Origin: Streptococcus ictaluri 707-05
GTDB lineage: Bacteria; Bacillota; Bacilli; Lactobacillales; Streptococcaceae
Assembly: GCF_000188015.2 (NCBI RefSeq)
Contig: NZ_AEUX02000003.1
Coordinates: 50,867 to 114,866 of the forward strand
DNA length: 64,000 bases
Reading direction: 5' to 3'
The translations under genes were made by a program, and so were the position numbers. The notes under the pieces were generated by a model. The model worked only from the letters and a program-made list of their open reading frames with translations, did no database searches and was not told the origin of the DNA. Positions 1-9,479 of the stretch are shown one piece after another (position 1 is the stretch's first letter; every line of letters begins with the position of its first letter).

Positions 1-1308
1 GATCGTTTTTACTTTTTCACAGACTATAAAACATTGAAAGAGTTGATGGATGATAAATTCTCTATTTTAGACGAATTTCGTAAGGAAGCTCAAGATACCC
101 AACGTCTTTTGACACTCAGCATGGGAATTTCTTATGGCGAGGATAATCATAATCAAATTGGACAAGTAGCACTTGAAAACCTTAATGTTGCATTAGTACG
201 TGGAGGAGATCAAATTGTCATTAGAGAAAACAACGATCATGAGAGTCCTATTTATTTTGGTGGAGGCTCAGTTTCAACAGTAAAACGTTCACGGACACGT
301 ACGCGTGCTATGATGACGGCAATTTCTGATCGTATCAAAATGGTTGACAATGTCTTTATTGTAGGACACCGTAAACTCGATATGGATGCCCTGGGTTCGG
401 CTGTTGGGATGCAATTTTTTTCAAGTAATATTATTGAAAATAGTTTTGCAGTCTATAATCCTGACGAGATGAGTTCAGATATTGAACGTGCTATTGAAAG
501 GCTCCAAGCAGATGGGAAAACACGCCTAATTAGTGTTTCACAAGCTATGGGACTTGTTACACCTCGATCTCTTTTGGTTATGGTTGATCATTCTAAGGTC
601 TCTTTGACGTTATCAAAAGACTTTTATGACCTCTTTAAGGATGTAATTGTCGTCGATCACCATCGAAGAGATGATGATTTTCCAGATAATGCTGTCTTAA
701 CCTTTATTGAAAGTGGGGCAAGTAGTGCAGCAGAATTGGTGACAGAACTTATTCAATTCCAAAATGCGAAAAAACGCTTAAATAAAATTCAAGCAAGCAT
801 TTTGATGGCGGGTATCATGTTAGATACCAAGAATTTTTCAACGCGCGTGACAAGTAGGACCTTCGATGTAGCAAGCTATTTACGTGGAAAAGGCAGTGAC
901 AGTGTCGAAATTCAAATGATTTCTGCTACAGATTTTGATGAATACAGACAAGTCAATGAAATTGTCCTTCGAGGAGAACGCTTTATTGATACTATTATGA
1001 TTGCGACCGGGATTGACGATAAGCAATATAGCAACGTTATTGCCAGTAAAGCAGCTGATACGATTCTATCAATGGCAAGCGTTGAGGCTAGTTTTGTTTT
1101 GGTCGAGACTCCAAGCCATAAAATTGCTGTATCTGCTAGAAGTCGCAGCAAGATTAATGTACAGCGCATTATGGAAAAAATGGGTGGCGGAGGTCACTTT
1201 AATCTGGCGGCCTGTCAGATGGAAGGTATTACTTTAACTGAAGCCAAGCAATTATTACTAGAAACAATAGAAAATACCATAAAAGAAGCAGGAGAGGTAG
1301 AAGCATGA
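1..1308 (+). CDS. gdpP: Cyclic-di-AMP phosphodiesterase GdpP, 3' part (5' end outside window)
   Basis: Partial gene: the reading frame is open from base 1, so the in-frame TTG at 34 is not the start. Family knowledge: GdpP is a membrane phosphodiesterase of about 650 residues that hydrolyses c-di-AMP to pApA; the missing N-terminus should carry the membrane segments and PAS domain. Seen here: the end of the degenerate GGDEF domain, then the DHH domain with HRKLDMDA (from about 367) and the VVDHHRR signature (about 649-669), then a DHHA1 domain ending in [10 protein letters not shown] (about 1184-1213). These metal-binding motifs are all intact. The stop overlaps the rplI start by 4 bp (ATGA), indicating translational coupling; gdpP-rplI-dnaB is the usual streptococcal order. 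Confidence 0.95.
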   Translation, partial: DRFYFFTDYKTLKELMDDKFSILDEFRKEAQDTQRLLTLSMGISYGEDNHNQIGQVALENLNVALVRGGDQIVIRENNDHESPIYFGGGSVSTVKRSRTRTRAMMTAISDRIKMVDNVFIVGHRKLDMDALGSAVGMQFFSSNIIENSFAVYNPDEMSSDIERAIERLQADGKTRLISVSQAMGLVTPRSLLVMVDHSKVSLTLSKDFYDLFKDVIVVDHHRRDDDFPDNAVLTFIESGASSAAELVTELIQFQNAKKRLNKIQASILMAGIMLDTKNFSTRVTSRTFDVASYLRGKGSDSVEIQMISATDFDEYRQVNEIVLRGERFIDTIMIATGIDDKQYSNVIASKAADTILSMASVEASFVLVETPSHKIAVSARSRSKINVQRIMEKMGGGGHFNLAACQMEGITLTEAKQLLLETIENTIKEAGEVEA

Positions 1309-1757
1309 GAGTTATATTTTTAGCAGATGTCAAAGGTAAAGGAAAAAAGGGTGAGATTAAAGAGGTTCCAACAGGATATGCCCAAAATTTTTTAATTAAG
1401 AAAAATTTGGCTAAGGAAGCCACTTCTCAAACAATTGGAGAATTAAAAGGGAAACAAAAGGCCGAAGAAAAAGCACAAGCTGAAATCTTAGCTGAAGCAA
1501 AAGCTATGAAAGAAGTGCTTAGTCAAGAAAAAACACGTGTTCAATTTACTGAAAAAGTTGGACCGGATGGGCGCACTTTTGGTTCAATCACCGCTAAAAA
1601 AATTGCAGAAGAGTTGCAAAAACAATTTAACTTGAAAATAGATAAGCGCCATATTGTCTTAGATCATCCTATTCGTGCTATTGGACTTATTGAAGTACCT
1701 GTCAAATTACATAAAGAAGTAACAGCAGAGATTAAACTCAGTGTGACAGAAGCTTAA
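1305..1757 (+). CDS. rplI: 50S ribosomal protein L9
   Basis: 150 residues, the normal length for bacterial L9. The N-terminus begins [17 protein letters not shown], followed by the [13 protein letters not shown] segment characteristic of the rRNA-binding N domain, a long charged helix (about residues 45-75), and a C-terminal domain. L9 binds 23S rRNA near the L1 stalk. The start overlaps the gdpP stop (ATGA), so translation is probably coupled. The dnaB start follows after 37 nt. Confidence 0.97.
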   Translation: MRVIFLADVKGKGKKGEIKEVPTGYAQNFLIKKNLAKEATSQTIGELKGKQKAEEKAQAEILAEAKAMKEVLSQEKTRVQFTEKVGPDGRTFGSITAKKIAEELQKQFNLKIDKRHIVLDHPIRAIGLIEVPVKLHKEVTAEIKLSVTEA

Positions 1758-1794
1758 CACAAGAAACATAGATAAGATTTGGAGGTGGTTAAGG

Positions 1795-3156
1795 TTGCCT
1801 GAAGTATCTGAATTACGTGTTCAACCTCAAGATTTGCTGGCAGAGCAATCTGTCTTAGGGTCAATCTTTATCTCGCCAGATAAACTCATTACGGTTAGAG
1901 AGTTTATTAGTCCTGACGATTTTTATAAGTATTCCCATAAGATTATCTTTAGAGCAATGATTACTTTAAGTGATCGTAATGATGCTATTGACGCAACGAC
2001 AGTTAGAACTATCCTAGATGATCAGGGAGATCTCCAGAATATTGGTGGTCTTTCTTATATCGTTGAATTGGTTAACAGTGTTCCAACAAGTGCCAATGCA
2101 GAGTATTATGCTAAAATAGTCGCTGAAAAAGCTATGTTGCGTGATATTATTGCTAGGTTGACAGATACTGTCAACTTAGCTTATGAAGGTGCTTCTGATT
2201 CTGAGGATATCATTGCAGGGGCAGAAAGAGCCCTTATCGAAATAAACGAACACAGCAATCGTAGTGGTTTTAGAAAAATATCAGATGTTTTAAAAGTTAA
2301 TTATGAGAACCTAGAATTAAGGTCTAAGCAGACCTCAGACGTTACGGGATTACCAACAGGTTTTAGAGACTTAGATAAGATTACAACTGGTTTACACCCT
2401 GATCAACTAATTATATTGGCAGCTCGACCAGCTGTCGGAAAAACAGCTTTTGTGCTTAATATTGCTCAAAATGTTGGCACTAAACAAAAAAAAGCTGTTG
2501 CTATTTTCTCTTTAGAAATGGGAGCAGAAAGTTTAGTGGATCGTATGCTTGCAGCTGAGGGAATGGTTGATTCTCATAGTTTGAGAACAGGTCAATTGAC
2601 AGATCAGGATTGGAATAATGTCACTATTGCCCAGGGGGCTCTGGCAGAGGCTCCAATTTATATAGATGATACACCAGGGATTAAGATTACAGAAATTAGG
2701 GCAAGATCACGTAAACTATCTCAAGAAGTTGAAGATGGCTTAGGTTTGATTGTTATTGACTACCTTCAACTTATAACGGGAACAAAACCTGAAAATCGAC
2801 AACAGGAAGTATCTGATATTTCTCGTCAATTGAAAATTTTAGCTAAAGAGTTAAAAGTTCCTGTCATTGCTTTGAGTCAGCTTTCTCGTGGCGTTGAGCA
2901 AAGGCAAGACAAAAGACCTGTTTTATCTGATATTCGTGAATCAGGGTCTATTGAGCAAGATGCGGATATTGTTGCCTTTTTATATCGTGATGATTATTAT
3001 CGTAAAGAAGGTGATGAAGCCGAAGATGCTGTTGAAGATAATACCATAGAAGTGATTCTAGAAAAGAACAGATCAGGAGCACGTGGGACAGTCAAATTAA
3101 TGTTCCAAAAAGAATACAATAAGTTCTCCACGATTGCACAGTTTGAAGAGAGATAA
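1795..3156 (+). CDS. dnaB: Replicative DNA helicase DnaB
   Basis: 453 residues, normal for DnaB (called dnaC in Bacillus and many streptococcal annotations). This hexameric helicase unwinds DNA ahead of the fork and binds primase. The N-terminal domain (about 1-150) is followed by a RecA-like ATPase domain: Walker A AARPAVGKT near residue 210, Walker B LIVIDYLQL near 317, and LSQLSRGVEQR near 360. The TTG start at 1795 is chosen because GGAGGTGG lies at 1781-1788 and no better start is in frame. There is no intein. A TTGACA-N5-TGTCAA palindrome sits inside the gene at 2158-2174. Confidence 0.97.
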   Translation: MPEVSELRVQPQDLLAEQSVLGSIFISPDKLITVREFISPDDFYKYSHKIIFRAMITLSDRNDAIDATTVRTILDDQGDLQNIGGLSYIVELVNSVPTSANAEYYAKIVAEKAMLRDIIARLTDTVNLAYEGASDSEDIIAGAERALIEINEHSNRSGFRKISDVLKVNYENLELRSKQTSDVTGLPTGFRDLDKITTGLHPDQLIILAARPAVGKTAFVLNIAQNVGTKQKKAVAIFSLEMGAESLVDRMLAAEGMVDSHSLRTGQLTDQDWNNVTIAQGALAEAPIYIDDTPGIKITEIRARSRKLSQEVEDGLGLIVIDYLQLITGTKPENRQQEVSDISRQLKILAKELKVPVIALSQLSRGVEQRQDKRPVLSDIRESGSIEQDADIVAFLYRDDYYRKEGDEAEDAVEDNTIEVILEKNRSGARGTVKLMFQKEYNKFSTIAQFEER

Positions 3157-3173
3157 GAAAGAGAGAGAAAAAA

Positions 3174-3452
3174 ATGAGTGATGCATTTGCTGATGTTGCT
3201 AAAATGAAAAAAATCAAAGAGGAAATTAAAGCCCATGAAGGGCAATTGGTTGAATTAACCTTAGAGAATGGACGTAAACGTGAAAAGAATAAGATTGGAC
3301 GTTTAATTGAAGTTTACACCTCTTTGTTTATCATTGAATATAATGACAATTCAGATGTCCCAGGAGCTATTAACAATTCTTACGTAGAATCTTATACTTA
3401 CTCTGATATTTTAACGGAAAAAACATTAATTCGTTACCTCGATCAAGAGTAG
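3174..3452 (+). CDS. Veg family protein
   Basis: 92 residues of the Veg / DUF1021 family. Seen: a short N-terminal helix rich in Lys and Glu, then a small beta-rich domain containing LVELTLENGRKREKNKIGRL and FIIEY, ending in YTYSDILTEK as in Bacillus Veg. Veg in B. subtilis affects biofilm gene expression; the molecular role is unclear and is not assumed here. It lies 17 nt after dnaB, probably co-transcribed, and is followed by an intrinsic terminator. Confidence 0.85.
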   Translation: MSDAFADVAKMKKIKEEIKAHEGQLVELTLENGRKREKNKIGRLIEVYTSLFIIEYNDNSDVPGAINNSYVESYTYSDILTEKTLIRYLDQE

Positions 3453-3468
3453 GGATATGTCACATTTT

Positions 3469-3491
3469 AACCTCATAAGAGGTTTTTTCTT
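3469..3491 (+). terminator. Intrinsic terminator after veg
   Basis: AACCTC (3469-3474), 4-nt loop, GAGGTT (3479-3484), running into a T tract. Ends the gdpP-rplI-dnaB-veg transcript. Confidence 0.8.
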
Positions 3492-3572
3492 TACATTAAA
3501 GTTGACAGAATTGTCAATCTTCCATATCAGATATTGAAAATCAAATAATAGGCAGGAAAAAAGGAAAAACTA

Positions 3573-3601
3573 TTGTAAGTTTTTCCTTTTAATGCTATAA
3601 T
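3573..3601 (+). promoter_or_regulatory. rpsD promoter
   Basis: TTGTAA (3573-3578), 17-bp spacer, TATAAT (3596-3601) with an upstream TG making an extended -10 (TGCTATAAT). Predicted start is near 3608, giving a leader of about 150 nt. Confidence 0.8.
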
Positions 3602-3607
3602 GTAGTT

Positions 3608-3757
3608 AGTGTGAAATAATAGCAGAAAAATATGAAGCTCGTCAACAGGTGGTTCTAAATTTAGTAACCTTAGCTGTTTAGGCGAAGACCCCCTGCACGA
3701 ATCAGGATTTTTCAAACAGTTATTTCCTCATTATTTTTTTAGAGGAGGACATTATAG
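3608..3757 (+). promoter_or_regulatory. Structured 5' leader of rpsD
   Basis: About 150 nt lie between the predicted transcription start and the S4 start codon. Visible pairings include the hairpin GGTTCTAAATTTAGTAACC (around 3651) and complementarity between CAGG upstream and CCTG downstream. In Bacillus, S4 represses its own synthesis by binding the rpsD leader; by analogy this may be an S4 autoregulatory site. I could not fold it to confirm a pseudoknot. Confidence 0.45.
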
Positions 3758-4369
3758 ATGTCACGTTATACTGGTCCATCATGGAAACAATCACGTCGCC
3801 TTGGCTTGTCACTTACAGGCACAGGTAAAGAATTGGCACGTCGTAACTACGTACCTGGTCAACACGGTCCTAACAACCGTAGCAAACTTTCAGAATATGG
3901 TTTGCAACTTGCTGAGAAACAAAAATTACGTTTCTCATACGGTCTTGGTGAAAAACAATTCCGTAACTTGTTCGTACAAGCTACAAAAGTTAAAGAAGGA
4001 ACTCTTGGTTTCAACTTTATGGTTCTTTTAGAGCGTCGTCTTGACAACGTTGTTTACCGTTTAGGTCTTGCAACTACTCGTCGTCAAGCACGTCAATTCG
4101 TTAACCATGGTCATATTCTTGTTGGCGGAAAACGCGTTGATATTCCATCTTATCGCGTTGAAGTTGGTCAAGTTATCTCTGTTCGTGAAAAATCAATGAA
4201 AGTACCTGCTATCGTTGAAGCAGTTGAAGCAATCGTTGGACGTCCAGCTTTCGTTTCATTTGACGCTGAAAAACTTGAAGGTTCATTGACTCGTCTTCCA
4301 GAACGTGAAGAAATCAACCCAGAAATCAACGAAGCACTTGTCGTTGAATTCTACAACAAAATGCTTTAA
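3758..4369 (+). CDS. rpsD: 30S ribosomal protein S4
   Basis: 203 residues, the usual length. Primary 16S rRNA-binding protein that nucleates the 5' domain of the small subunit. Starts [16 protein letters not shown] and contains the S4 RNA-binding domain (about residues 92-155, [20 protein letters not shown] and [16 protein letters not shown]). The zinc-binding cysteines of the C+ form are absent, so this is the zinc-free type. Codon use is strongly biased as for highly expressed genes. It is monocistronic, with its own promoter, leader and terminator, as in Bacillus. Confidence 0.98.
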   Translation: MSRYTGPSWKQSRRLGLSLTGTGKELARRNYVPGQHGPNNRSKLSEYGLQLAEKQKLRFSYGLGEKQFRNLFVQATKVKEGTLGFNFMVLLERRLDNVVYRLGLATTRRQARQFVNHGHILVGGKRVDIPSYRVEVGQVISVREKSMKVPAIVEAVEAIVGRPAFVSFDAEKLEGSLTRLPEREEINPEINEALVVEFYNKML

Positions 4370-4387
4370 TTTTAAGATTAAACTTGC

Positions 4388-4416
4388 TGAAAGCCTACTA
4401 TTGTGGGCTTTTTGCT
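4388..4416 (+). terminator. Intrinsic terminator of rpsD
   Basis: AAAGCCTAC (4390-4398), loop TATT, GTGGGCTTT (4403-4411), then T residues. Nine base pairs with one U-G pair. Confidence 0.85.
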
Positions 4417-4534
4417 TTGTCTTAAAAGGTTGACTATGGGTCTTATTTTCTAAAAAAATGTCTAATGGGAGCAATTGATGTTGTGAGGTAAATCTTCCTA
4501 TTTGGTATAGATAAGAAAAATCAAAGTAACACTA

Positions 4535-4577
4535 AAAGGATTGAGTCCTATACAATATAGAATTCAATCCTTTATTT
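4535..4577. terminator. Candidate bidirectional terminator
   Basis: AAAGGATTGA (4535-4544) is inverted as TCAATCCTTT (4564-4573), with T residues after it on + and A residues before it. It lies between rpsD (+) and the minus-strand lipoprotein pseudogene, so it could stop transcripts from both sides. The 19-nt loop is rather long. Confidence 0.55.
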
Positions 4578-4627
4578 TAACTATTATGGCTAATTTTTGG
4601 AAATCAGTACACTAAAGATGTCTTTCT

Positions 4628-5152
4628 TTATTTATCTTTTACATTTAAAGTCCAGTAGTTATAATTTGAAACAAGTCCATTTTCGGTATGTCCAGATGGT
4701 GCGACTTGTCTTATCCATACTAAAAAGGCATCTCTATCTTCATTGTTGACAACAACTTGTTAAGTTTCTTTCATGTCAGTATATTGTGAAATAATTGATG
4801 TATTATTAGAAGGTGCTATATAAAAACCATCCCGCAATTTTTTGTTCTCATTTGCAATATAAGCACTTGGAAAGAGATCAGTCTCATATTCTTCTTGATT
4901 ACTTGTTTCAGTATTAGCCTTTGATGGTGTACTTTCTACAGAAGAACTTGTCTGTGTTTTACTGGTTTGAGAGCTAGGTTCTGAGCTGCTTTCAGTTGTT
5001 GAATGTAGGGATTTATGCTTAGAAGTTTTTTTACTAATTTGTTCTGACTTATCTTTTTTATCAAGTCCAGTTTTAGCTGTATTTTTGGGATGGTTAGAAC
5101 AAGCGGTTAAAAGTAAGAGTGATGACAGTAAAATAATTGTTTTCTTTTTCAT
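4628..5152 (-). pseudogene. Small Ser/Thr-rich lipoprotein, interrupted by an in-frame TAA
   Basis: Starts at 5152 (RBS AAAGAGG upstream) with a clear lipoprotein signal peptide: MKKKTIILLSSLLLLTACSN, lipobox LTAC. A long low-complexity Ser/Thr/Lys/Gln linker follows, then a short conserved-looking domain. The frame is stopped by TAA at 4760-4762 after 130 residues, but it continues in the same frame for a further 43 sensible residues (including DRDAFLVWIRQVAP and NYNYWTLNVKDK) to a second TAA at 4628-4630. I therefore read it as a 174-codon lipoprotein gene with one nonsense mutation removing the end of its folded domain. Family not recognised. A truncated product is still possible. Confidence 0.75.
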
Positions 5153-5417
5153 TTTTAATACCTCTTTAAATGAATTATATCACGAGACGCTTTTTAAAAG
5201 AATCAAAAAACAATTTTTTTAAAAATTTATAAGGATGAGAGAAAAAGGGACTAGTCGCATACTCTAGAATAATCATCTCAGTATCACGTCATCCAAATTT
5301 TATATCAAAAAGTAGTTGTAAGTTAATCTCTTCGTTTAAAAAAGAAATAGCTATTGTTAAAATTTGTGAAATAATATACAATATTTAGTGTAAAGAATTT
5401 TATTTCAAGGGGGATTT
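5153..5417. other. Intergenic region between divergent broken genes
   Basis: 265 bp, very AT-rich, with no ORF and no strong hairpin. It should contain the minus-strand lipoprotein promoter. The only site I can support is the plus-strand promoter at 5354-5382. Confidence 0.5.
5354..5382 (+). promoter_or_regulatory. Promoter of the flavoprotein gene
   Basis: TTGTTA (5354-5359), 17-bp spacer, TACAAT (5377-5382), about 36 nt before the original ATG at 5418, which has AAGGGGG as its RBS. Confidence 0.6.
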
Positions 5418-6834
5418 ATGAAAAAAAACACTTTTTAGGATGCTTACTCTTTCAGTAGCCTTACTGATATTAGTGGCGTGTGGAAAAACAACCCATCAAC
5501 CTGAGAAAACCAAGACAAGTACTTCTTCTAAAGAAGAGGTTGTTTCAGGAGCTTCAGAAAAAACCTATACCGACCCTTCTAAGCTAGCAAAATCATATGA
5601 CGTGATTATCGTTGGTTCAGGTGGAGCAGGTATGTCTGCAGCCGTTTCAGCTAAAGATGCTGGTGCTAAAGTTGCTATTTTTGAAAAAATGCCAATTATT
5701 GGTGGAAACACAGCCAAATCATCAGCAGGAATGAATGCTTCAGAAACGAAGTTCCAAAAGGAGCAAGGAATTGAAGATAGTAATGCTAAATTCTTTGATG
5801 AGAGTTTAAAAGGTGGTAAAGGTACTAATAATCAAGAACTACTTCATTATTTAGTAGACCACTCAGCTTCAGCAATTGATTGGCTAGATACTATGGGCAT
5901 TACACTTAATAATATTACAACTACAGGAGGAATGAGTGTTAATCGAACACATCGTCCGTCAGATGGATCTGCTGTAGGGGGCTATTTAGTGGACGGTCTC
6001 TATGCAAACGTCAAAGAACGAAAGATTCCGATCTTTGTTAATGCAGATGTAACTGATATCTTAGAAAATAAAGGAAGTGTTTCAGGGGTTAAAGTTAGTA
6101 TAGCTGGAGAGACTAAGAAGGTGTCTTCAAAAGCAGTTGTTCTATCTACAGGTGATGGTATTTTACTAGCAGAAGATGAAGGTGCTGATACGGTTGATAT
6201 GCAAGAAATTCAAATCCATCCAACCGTAGAACAAGAATCAGCTTATTTAATCACAGAAGCTGTTCGTGGTGAAGGAGCTATTCTAGTTGATCAAAAAGGA
6301 CAACGCTTTATTAATGAGTTAGAAACTCGTGATACAGTTTCAGCTGCTATTAATAAGTTAAACCCTAACCATGCTTTTGTTATTTTCGACCAAGCCCTTA
6401 AATCTCGCGTACCAGCTATTAATCAGTATGAAGAGAAAAAATTAGTTGTTAAGGCAGATACTATAGAAGCCTTAGCTCAGAAAATAAAAGTTCCTGAAGA
6501 GAGTTTGAAAGCAAGTCTTGAAGCTTGGAATCAAGCTATAGCAAGCCAATCAGATGCTCTTGGTAGAACAACAGGGATGACACATGATCTTAGTCAAGCT
6601 CCTTTTTACGCTATTAAGATTGCCCCAGGTATTCATCATACCATGGGAGGTTTAAAAATCAATACAGAGACCCAAGTACTGAAAAAAGATGGAACACCTA
6701 TTGCAGGTCTTTATGCAGCAGGAGAACTGACCGGTGGTGTACATGGTAAAAATCGTATTGGTGGAAATGCGGTAGCAGACATTATTATTTTTGGTCGTCA
6801 AGCAGGTGAGCAATCAGCTAAGTATGTTAAGTAA
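5418..6834 (+). pseudogene. Fumarate-reductase-like flavoprotein lipoprotein, frameshifted and internally deleted
   Basis: The strong RBS (5408-5413) points to ATG 5418, but that frame meets TAG at 5436 because of one extra base in the A8/T5 run. Removing one base gives MKKTLFRMLTL joined to VALLILVACGK, a complete lipoprotein signal. The remaining frame can restart at ATG 5440, 1 nt after the TAG. The body is a flavocytochrome-c / FAD-dependent fumarate reductase: Rossmann GSGGAGMSAAVSA with FEKMPIIGGNT, substrate-domain QIHPTV and GQRFINE, and C-terminal HHTMGG and GKNRIGGNA. Between VVLSTG and DGILLAEDEGAD (near 6150) about 28 residues usually present in this family are missing in frame. 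I infer loss of activity; slippage back into frame would still give the deleted protein. Confidence 0.7.
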
Positions 6835-6853
6835 ATAGAAAATACATATTAAC

Positions 6854-6890
6854 AAAAAACTAGAACAGCTTTTGCAATCTAGTTTTTTTC
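6854..6890 (+). terminator. Intrinsic terminator of the flavoprotein gene
   Basis: AAAAAACTAGA (6854-6864) is inverted as TCTAGTTTTTT (6878-6888); the A/T flanks would let it work in both directions, which also suits the minus-strand TetR remnant that ends at 6899. Confidence 0.85.
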
Positions 6891-6898
6891 TGTTTAAA

Positions 6899-7072
6899 TT
6901 AGTTGGAGTTCGTTAACATTTTGAGGACAAACTGAGTTAGCTGCTCTGGCGATTCTTTTTTACCACTGGCAATCCATGCTTGACAGATCCCAAAAAAAGC
7001 ATAAGCAAAGTAAACTGCGCTGTATTCCTTTTCCATATTATTGAGGTAATCGGTGTTTAAATTTTTGATTTA
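6899..7072 (-). pseudogene. C-terminal remnant of a TetR-family regulator
   Basis: About 56 codons read on the minus strand to a TAA at 6899-6901, including EYSAVYFAYAFFGICQAW and PEQLTQFVLKML. This matches the end of the C-terminal domain of TetR regulators of the DhaS/TetR_C_8 type. The DNA-binding N-terminus is missing, the frame is closed upstream by TAA, and no RBS or start precedes it. Such regulators are often divergent from yhgE genes, as here, so its loss probably removed the repressor of the neighbouring gene. Confidence 0.65.
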
Positions 7073-7076
7073 CTTG

Positions 7077-7082
7077 TATAAT
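7077..7082 (+). promoter_or_regulatory. Probable -10 of the yhgE promoter
   Basis: TATAAT at 7077-7082 with a weak TGTTTA at 7054-7059 (17-bp spacer). It lies in the junction left by loss of the TetR N-terminus, so part of the original operator may be gone. Confidence 0.45.
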
Positions 7083-7129
7083 ATATTTTATCATAATTTT
7101 TGAACACCATGTCCAATTTAGGAGAAAAA

Positions 7130-9399
7130 ATGTTAGAAGAACTAAAAGCACTTATTAAAAATCCAAAACTTATTATTACTATGATTGGAGTTGCCCTAGT
7201 TCCAGCCCTATATAACTTAGCCTTTTTAGGTTCTATGTGGGATCCTTATGGTCAAGTAAATCATCTACCTATCGCTGTTGTCAATAAAGATCGGCCAACA
7301 AAATATAAAGGTAAAACCTTTGAAATCGGTGACAATATGGTGGACAAGATGTCTAAAAATAAAGACTTAGACTATCATTTTGTCAGCGAGAAGGTAGCTA
7401 AAAATGGTTTAAGACAGGGTGACTATTATATGGTAGTAACGTTACCAAAAAATCTCTCTCAAAAAGCCACAACCTTATTAGAGAAAGAGCCTGAAAAACT
7501 TGTCGTCTCTTATCAAACCAGTAAAGGTCATGGTATGGTTGCCTCTAAGATGGCAGACACGGCCATGCATCAACTTAAAGAAAAGATTGCTACAAATCTG
7601 ACAGAAAGTTATATTGCCTCTGTCTTTAAAAACATGAGGCATCTGCAAAAAGGGCTTAAAAAAGCAAGTAATGGAGCCAGTCAGTTAAATGAAGGGGCAC
7701 AGGTTGCACAAGATGGTAGTCAAACTTTAACCAATGGTCTAAATCGATTCGCAAGTTCTACTCAAACTTTCGATCAAGGAGCTTCTCAATTTTCTAATGG
7801 TTTAGTGTCTTATACAGATGGTGTTGGTCAATTACACCATGGATTAGGACAATTTTCTGAAAGCATGCCTAGTTACCTAAATGGTGTGACCCAATTAGCC
7901 AAGGGAGCTAATCAATTGTCAGATGGGATTAGGAAACTGGAAGGGGCTACTCAATTACCACCAGAAAAAAACAGGCAATTGAAAGCTTAATTGATGGTTT
8001 ACCTCAATTAAACCAGGCTATTCAACAATTAAATATGAGCTTATCTCAGACGGGTATGCCATCAGTTGATCAAGGAGATATTAGTCAAAGACTAGCGGCT
8101 ATAGGAGAACAAGCAAAACAGGTTATTGTTGACGCTAACATCTAAAATCAGAATGAGCTTAAGGCTCTCCAATCAACGACTACTTATCAAAGTTTGACTC
8201 CAGAACAACAAAATGAGCTTAGCTCAGCTTTAACTAGTCAAACATCAAATGCCACACTAGCTGCTAAGGAGATCCTGACTAATCTACAGATGATAAAAGA
8301 AGGGTTGACAAGTTTGTCAACACAAGATGCTACAGCTCCGTTTGTCACATTAAAAGAGAGTGTAGCTCAGATAGCTAGCCAATCGAATCAGGCTTTACCA
8401 GCCTCAAGTACTGCTTTGCTAGAATTATCTCAGGGTCTCACAAAAGTACATACAGGTTTGTCTGATCAAGCTTTGCCCGCAACACACCAGCTAGCCAATG
8501 GCTTAGTTCAACTAGATGGTAAGAATGAGGCGGTCTTATCTGGTATTTCTAACCTTTCTAATGGAGCATCTCAACTAAACAATCACACAGGACAACTATT
8601 ATCTGGGAATAAGCAACTTCTGGAGGGTTCTCATCAGTTATCAGGAGCCTCTATTCAATTAGCAGATGGCAGTCAAAGCTTGACAAGTGGATTAACAGCA
8701 TTGTCAACAGGGTTGACAGAACTAGATCATTCACTATCAAAAGCTTCTCAACAATTATCTCTGATTTCTGTTACTAAAGATAATGCGAAAAAAGTGGCAA
8801 AACCTCTAACTTTATCTAAGTCAGATACCGATAAGGTAAAAACGAATGGGATTGCGATGGCGCCATACATGATAGCTGTATCCTTGATGGTAGTTGCTTT
8901 ATCCACAAATGTTATTTTTGCTAATTCTTTATCTGGTCGTCCGGTCAATAGCAAATGGGATTGGGCTAAGCAAAAACTTGTCATTAACGGATTTATTTCA
9001 ACAGTGAGCTCCTTTATTCTTTATTTTGCTATTCAATTATTAGGATTTGAGGCCAATCATAGCATTAAAACCTTAGCTTTCATTGTCCTTAGTGGATGGA
9101 CCTTGATGGCACTTGTGACAGCCTTAGTTGGATGGGACGATCGTTATGGCTCCTTTGCTTCTCTTATTATGCTCTTATTACAAGTGGGTGCTTCGGGAGG
9201 TTCTTATCCTATCGAATTAAGCGGAGCCTTCTTCAGATATTTACATCCCTTTTTACCAATGTCTTATATTGTTTCAGGACTTCGTCAGACTATTTCACTT
9301 CGTGGGCATATTGGAACAGAGGTTAGCATATTAACAGGGTTCTTAATTGCCTTTATGCTGATAGGTCTAGTGATTTACCGTCCAAAATCAAATGCTTAA
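7130..9399 (+). pseudogene. YhgE/Pip-family membrane protein, frameshift plus nonsense
   Basis: Start at ATG 7130 (TAGGAG RBS at 7118-7123) rather than the TTG at 7100. The N-terminus has one membrane segment and the YhgE signature, then a long heptad-like region with repeated NGxxQLxxGxxQLxxG motifs, then a C-terminal block of about five membrane segments (8850-9390), as in ABC-2-type YhgE/Pip (phage infection protein) proteins. Two lesions: an A7 run at 7964-7970 where A8 would keep frame, causing a stop at 7990; and an in-frame TAA at 8143-8145. Bases 7971-8142 and 8146-9399 read as one continuous frame either side of the TAA. Function lost or reduced; expected length about 756 residues. 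Confidence 0.85.
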
Positions 9400-9430
9400 A
9401 AAAGAAGTGAGACAGATTTTTTGAAACTAT

Positions 9431-9466
9431 AAAAAACTTCTAGACTAAATTCTAGAAGTTTTTTGT
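9431..9466. terminator. Bidirectional intrinsic terminator
   Basis: AAAAAACTTCTAGA (9431-9444) and TCTAGAAGTTTTTT (9451-9464), a perfect 14-bp stem with T runs on both strands. Serves yhgE (+) and the padR operon (-), which converge here. Confidence 0.9.
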
Positions 9467-9479
9467 TAATGGTTTATTT

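Noticed and set aside
8748..8984. Minus-strand and other alternative frames within yhgE, recA, ribosomal and synthetase genes
   Set aside because: They are shadows of strongly supported genes in another frame, lack ribosome binding sites, and have compositions typical of antisense reading.
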